Shown piece after piece: positions 6,237 to 7,541 of a stretch of 7,541 bases of DNA. A program made the translations under genes and the position numbers. A model generated the notes under the pieces. The model was given only the letters and a program-made list of their open reading frames with translations. It ran no database searches and had not been told where the DNA came from. Each line of letters opens with the position of its first letter. Position 1 is the stretch's first letter. Source of the stretch: Gammaproteobacteria bacterium (GTDB lineage Bacteria; Pseudomonadota; Gammaproteobacteria; HK1); NCBI GenBank assembly GCA_020444775.1, contig JAGRHX010000848.1, forward strand, positions 1 through 7,541, written 5' to 3'.

Positions 6237-7120
6237 GTCAGTCCGGCGCTGCTCAGCGCGGATCGGATCGGTGCCTGCTGTGCAGTCGAGGTGACGGGCA
6301 TGGGCGGACGTGGCACGCCGCCGTCGCGACCCTGTAGCTGCATGCAATAGCGGGTGTTGGCCGGCAGGTTGTCGGCGAAGATCGCGTTCCAGATCGGCAA
6401 GAGTTTCTCGTGCAGGGCTCGTGCCTGGGCATGATCGCCACGCTGCACCGCGTCCCACAGCTGCACGCACAGCGTCGGCGCGGCGGTCAGGATGGCCGCT
6501 ATCGAACCCGCCGAGCCGAGCGCGAAGGACGGATAGAGCAGCGCGTCCACGGCGCTCATGATGCAGGCGCGGTCACCTGCCATCAGCAGCAGGTCGGCAA
6601 GCAGCTTCATGTCACCCGCGCTCTGCTTGACGCCGATGACGCCGTCCACCGAGTCGATGATACGCGTCAGCAGCTGTGGTGAGAGATAGGTCCAGGGCAC
6701 GACGTTGTAGATCATCACCGGCAGCGCGCTGTGCTCGGCGATCTGCGCGAAATGGCGCAGCATGGCGTCGTCGTCCGGTCGGAACAGATAATGCACCGGC
6801 GTCACTTGCAGCGCGGCCACGCCCAGGTCGGCGACCGCGCGTCCGCGCTCTATCACCGCCGCGGTGCTGTTGGCGATGATGCCGGTGATCACCGGCACCC
6901 GCCCGGCCGCCGCTTCGATCACCGTGGCGGTGACCAGACGGGTCTCGTCCGTCGACAGCGTATGGCCTTCGCCGGTGCTGCCACACACCGCCAGGCCGTG
7001 CACCCCCGCGGATTCAATCAGATAGCGGGTCTCGGCGCACAGCGCCGCCTCGTCGATGGAGCCGTCATCACGAAACGGCGTCACCATGGGCGGCACGATG
7101 CCGTGAATCCTACCAGTCAT
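6233..7120 (-). CDS. dihydrodipicolinate synthase/N-acetylneuraminate lyase-family aldolase
   Basis: A 295-residue TIM-barrel class I aldolase. Seen: GIVPPMVTPFRDDGSID (7-23), the family's first strand; CGSTGEGHTLS (46-56), the pyruvate carboxylate-binding GSTGE loop; QVTPVHYLFRPDDD (105-118); catalytic Tyr138 in MIYNVVP; Schiff-base lysine Lys165 in GVKQSAGD; and GGVPRPPMP (267-275) near the C-terminus. Family members form an imine with pyruvate or a 2-oxo acid and then add, cleave or dehydrate. In lysine-pathway DapA an Arg follows the YNVP motif (SRT, binding the semialdehyde carboxylate). Here the sequence is VVPWT with no Arg, so a true lysine-pathway DapA is unlikely, and a catabolic 2-keto-acid aldolase or dehydratase is more likely. 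The start at 7120 has GAGG 8 bases upstream and begins at the family-typical residue; an in-frame ATG at 7159 lacks a Shine-Dalgarno. It is the first gene of a two-gene unit with the Ddl-like ligase. Confidence 0.93.
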   Translation of the reverse strand: MTGRIHGIVPPMVTPFRDDGSIDEAALCAETRYLIESAGVHGLAVCGSTGEGHTLSTDETRLVTATVIEAAAGRVPVITGIIANSTAAVIERGRAVADLGVAALQVTPVHYLFRPDDDAMLRHFAQIAEHSALPVMIYNVVPWTYLSPQLLTRIIDSVDGVIGVKQSAGDMKLLADLLLMAGDRACIMSAVDALLYPSFALGSAGSIAAILTAAPTLCVQLWDAVQRGDHAQARALHEKLLPIWNAIFADNLPANTRYCMQLQGRDGGVPRPPMPVTSTAQQAPIRSALSSAGLT

Positions 7121-7128
7121 GTTCCAGG

Positions 7129-7132
7129 CCTC
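7129..7132 (-). promoter_or_regulatory. ribosome binding site of the aldolase gene
   Basis: GAGG on the - strand (within AGCGAGG, 7129-7135) lies 8 bases before the ATG at 7120. It favours 7120 over the upstream in-frame ATG at 7159, which has no purine-rich motif in front. Confidence 0.6.
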
Positions 7133-7189
7133 GCTGTATGGCGTCCGCGCGGAGTCCATGGCGGAGTCAATGGATGAGAATTACCGACC

Positions 7190-7202
7190 AGTCTCGTAGA
7201 CT
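7190..7202. repeat. short perfect inverted repeat in the divergent region
   Basis: AGTCT-CGT-AGACT, two 5-base arms around a 3-base centre, lies in the less GC-rich part of the divergent intergenic region. It is just downstream, on the - strand, of the TTGTCA motif. It could be half of an operator, but a 5-base palindrome can occur by chance. Confidence 0.35.
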
Positions 7203-7342
7203 TCGGGTTCGCTGACAAATTCCAGCCCGCGAATGAGCCGCGTCCCGGCCCATCCGCGGCCGCACTCGCCCGGTGGTGGACCCAGCGCGACCGCGCTACC
7301 GGCCCGGTGCCGGCGGAGGCGCCCACAGCAGCTGGGACGAGC

Positions 7343-7347
7343 GGAGG
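7343..7347 (+). promoter_or_regulatory. ribosome binding site of the 2-oxoacid oxidoreductase gene
   Basis: GGAGG, 9 bases before the ATG at 7357. It fixes the start of the gene that runs off the right edge. Confidence 0.75.
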
Positions 7348-7356
7348 CATCGACGC

Positions 7357-7541
7357 ATGAAGACATCGCCCATCACCCTGGACGACAAGTACGTACTCGA
7401 TACGGGCAGGGCCTACATGACCGGCACCCAGGCCCTGGTGCGTCTGCCGATGATGCAGCGCCAGCGTGATCTCGCTGCCGGTCTGAACACGGCGGGCTAT
7501 GTCTCGGGCTACCGCGGCTCGCCGCTGGGCGCTGTCGATCT
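7357..7541 (+). CDS. indolepyruvate:ferredoxin oxidoreductase-like protein, N-terminus only (3' end cut by window edge)
   Basis: The first 61 codons plus two bases are visible. The residues ITLDDKYVLDTGRAYMTGTQ (6-25), LVRLPMMQRQRDLAAGLNTA (27-46) and the GYVSGYRGSPLGAVD block (47-61) are the hallmark start of the long single-chain indolepyruvate:ferredoxin oxidoreductase family of Proteobacteria. These are typically over 1000 residues, with the fused alpha, beta and gamma domains of 2-oxoacid:ferredoxin oxidoreductases. The family uses thiamine diphosphate and iron-sulfur clusters to decarboxylate aryl or branched 2-oxo acids to acyl-CoA, passing electrons to ferredoxin. GYRGSPLG is the start of the first pyruvate:ferredoxin oxidoreductase-type domain. 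The gene is divergent from the aldolase/ligase pair and may share regulation with it. Cofactor sites lie outside the window, so activity and specificity cannot be judged. Confidence 0.88.
   Translation, partial: MKTSPITLDDKYVLDTGRAYMTGTQALVRLPMMQRQRDLAAGLNTAGYVSGYRGSPLGAVD

Larger units (their letters stand above)
7121..7356. promoter_or_regulatory. divergent intergenic region, presumed two-way promoter zone
   Basis: 236 bases separate the start of the - strand aldolase gene from the start of the + strand oxidoreductase gene, so both promoters should lie here. The stretch 7170-7225 is less GC-rich than its surroundings. On the - strand TTGTCA (7218-7213) matches 5 of 6 bases of a sigma-70 -35 box, but no convincing -10 box follows at 16-18 bases. 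A short inverted repeat lies at 7190-7202. No further gene is evident. Promoter presence is inferred from gene orientation, not from a clear motif. Confidence 0.45.

Noticed and set aside
5604..6350. + strand open frame of 248 codons opposite the Ddl-like gene
   Set aside because: The - strand product has clear ATP-grasp motifs and catalytic residues, and the + strand reading has none.
6237..6470. N-terminal extension of the Ddl-like protein from an ATG at 6470 (- strand)
   Set aside because: It lies inside the aldolase gene in another frame. The ATGA overlap at 6233-6236 and the natural N-terminal strand (RRLAVVTGD) favour the 6236 start.

Overview
This is a GC-rich bacterial window (by eye roughly two thirds G+C), densely packed with protein-coding genes. 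Codons are strongly biased to G/C at third positions and Shine-Dalgarno motifs are conventional. The protein families present (a luciferase-like monooxygenase paired with an alpha/beta hydrolase, a CocE/NonD hydrolase, and the start of a long indolepyruvate:ferredoxin oxidoreductase-type protein) fit a metabolically versatile proteobacterium, most likely beta or gamma. That assignment is an inference. No rRNA, tRNA, CRISPR array, insertion sequence or phage gene was seen.

Layout. The left part (1-5189) reads entirely on the + strand: the 3' part of an alpha/beta-hydrolase (1-729), an LLM-class flavin-dependent monooxygenase (848-2002), an unrecognised protein that I read as a divergent ATP-grasp enzyme (2120-3142), and a CocE/NonD-type serine hydrolase (3159-5189). 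The last two are nearly abutting or overlapping. The right part converges on this across a 21-base gap. On the - strand, a dihydrodipicolinate synthase/N-acetylneuraminate lyase-family aldolase (7120-6233) overlaps by 4 bases (ATGA) a D-Ala-D-Ala-ligase-like ATP-grasp enzyme (6236-5211). After a 236-base divergent intergenic region, a + strand gene for an indolepyruvate:ferredoxin oxidoreductase-like protein starts at 7357 and leaves the window.

How the genes may work together. The hydrolase/LLM pair suggests flavin-dependent oxygenation followed by ester or C-C bond hydrolysis. The rest holds two ATP-grasp proteins (amide or thioester bond makers), one S15/CocE hydrolase (amide or ester bond breaker), one pyruvate-type Schiff-base aldolase and one 2-oxoacid oxidoreductase. 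Together this resembles an accessory cluster for making or consuming a small amide- or peptide-like metabolite through 2-oxo acids. This linkage is inference from gene content and arrangement only.

The least ordinary element is the 2120-3142 gene. It has recognisable ATP-grasp landmarks, but it lacks the usual N-terminal pre-ATP-grasp domain, has His in place of the usual metal-ligand Asn, and carries a PAADP repeat tail. A related 15-base repeat lies just in front of its own start codon.
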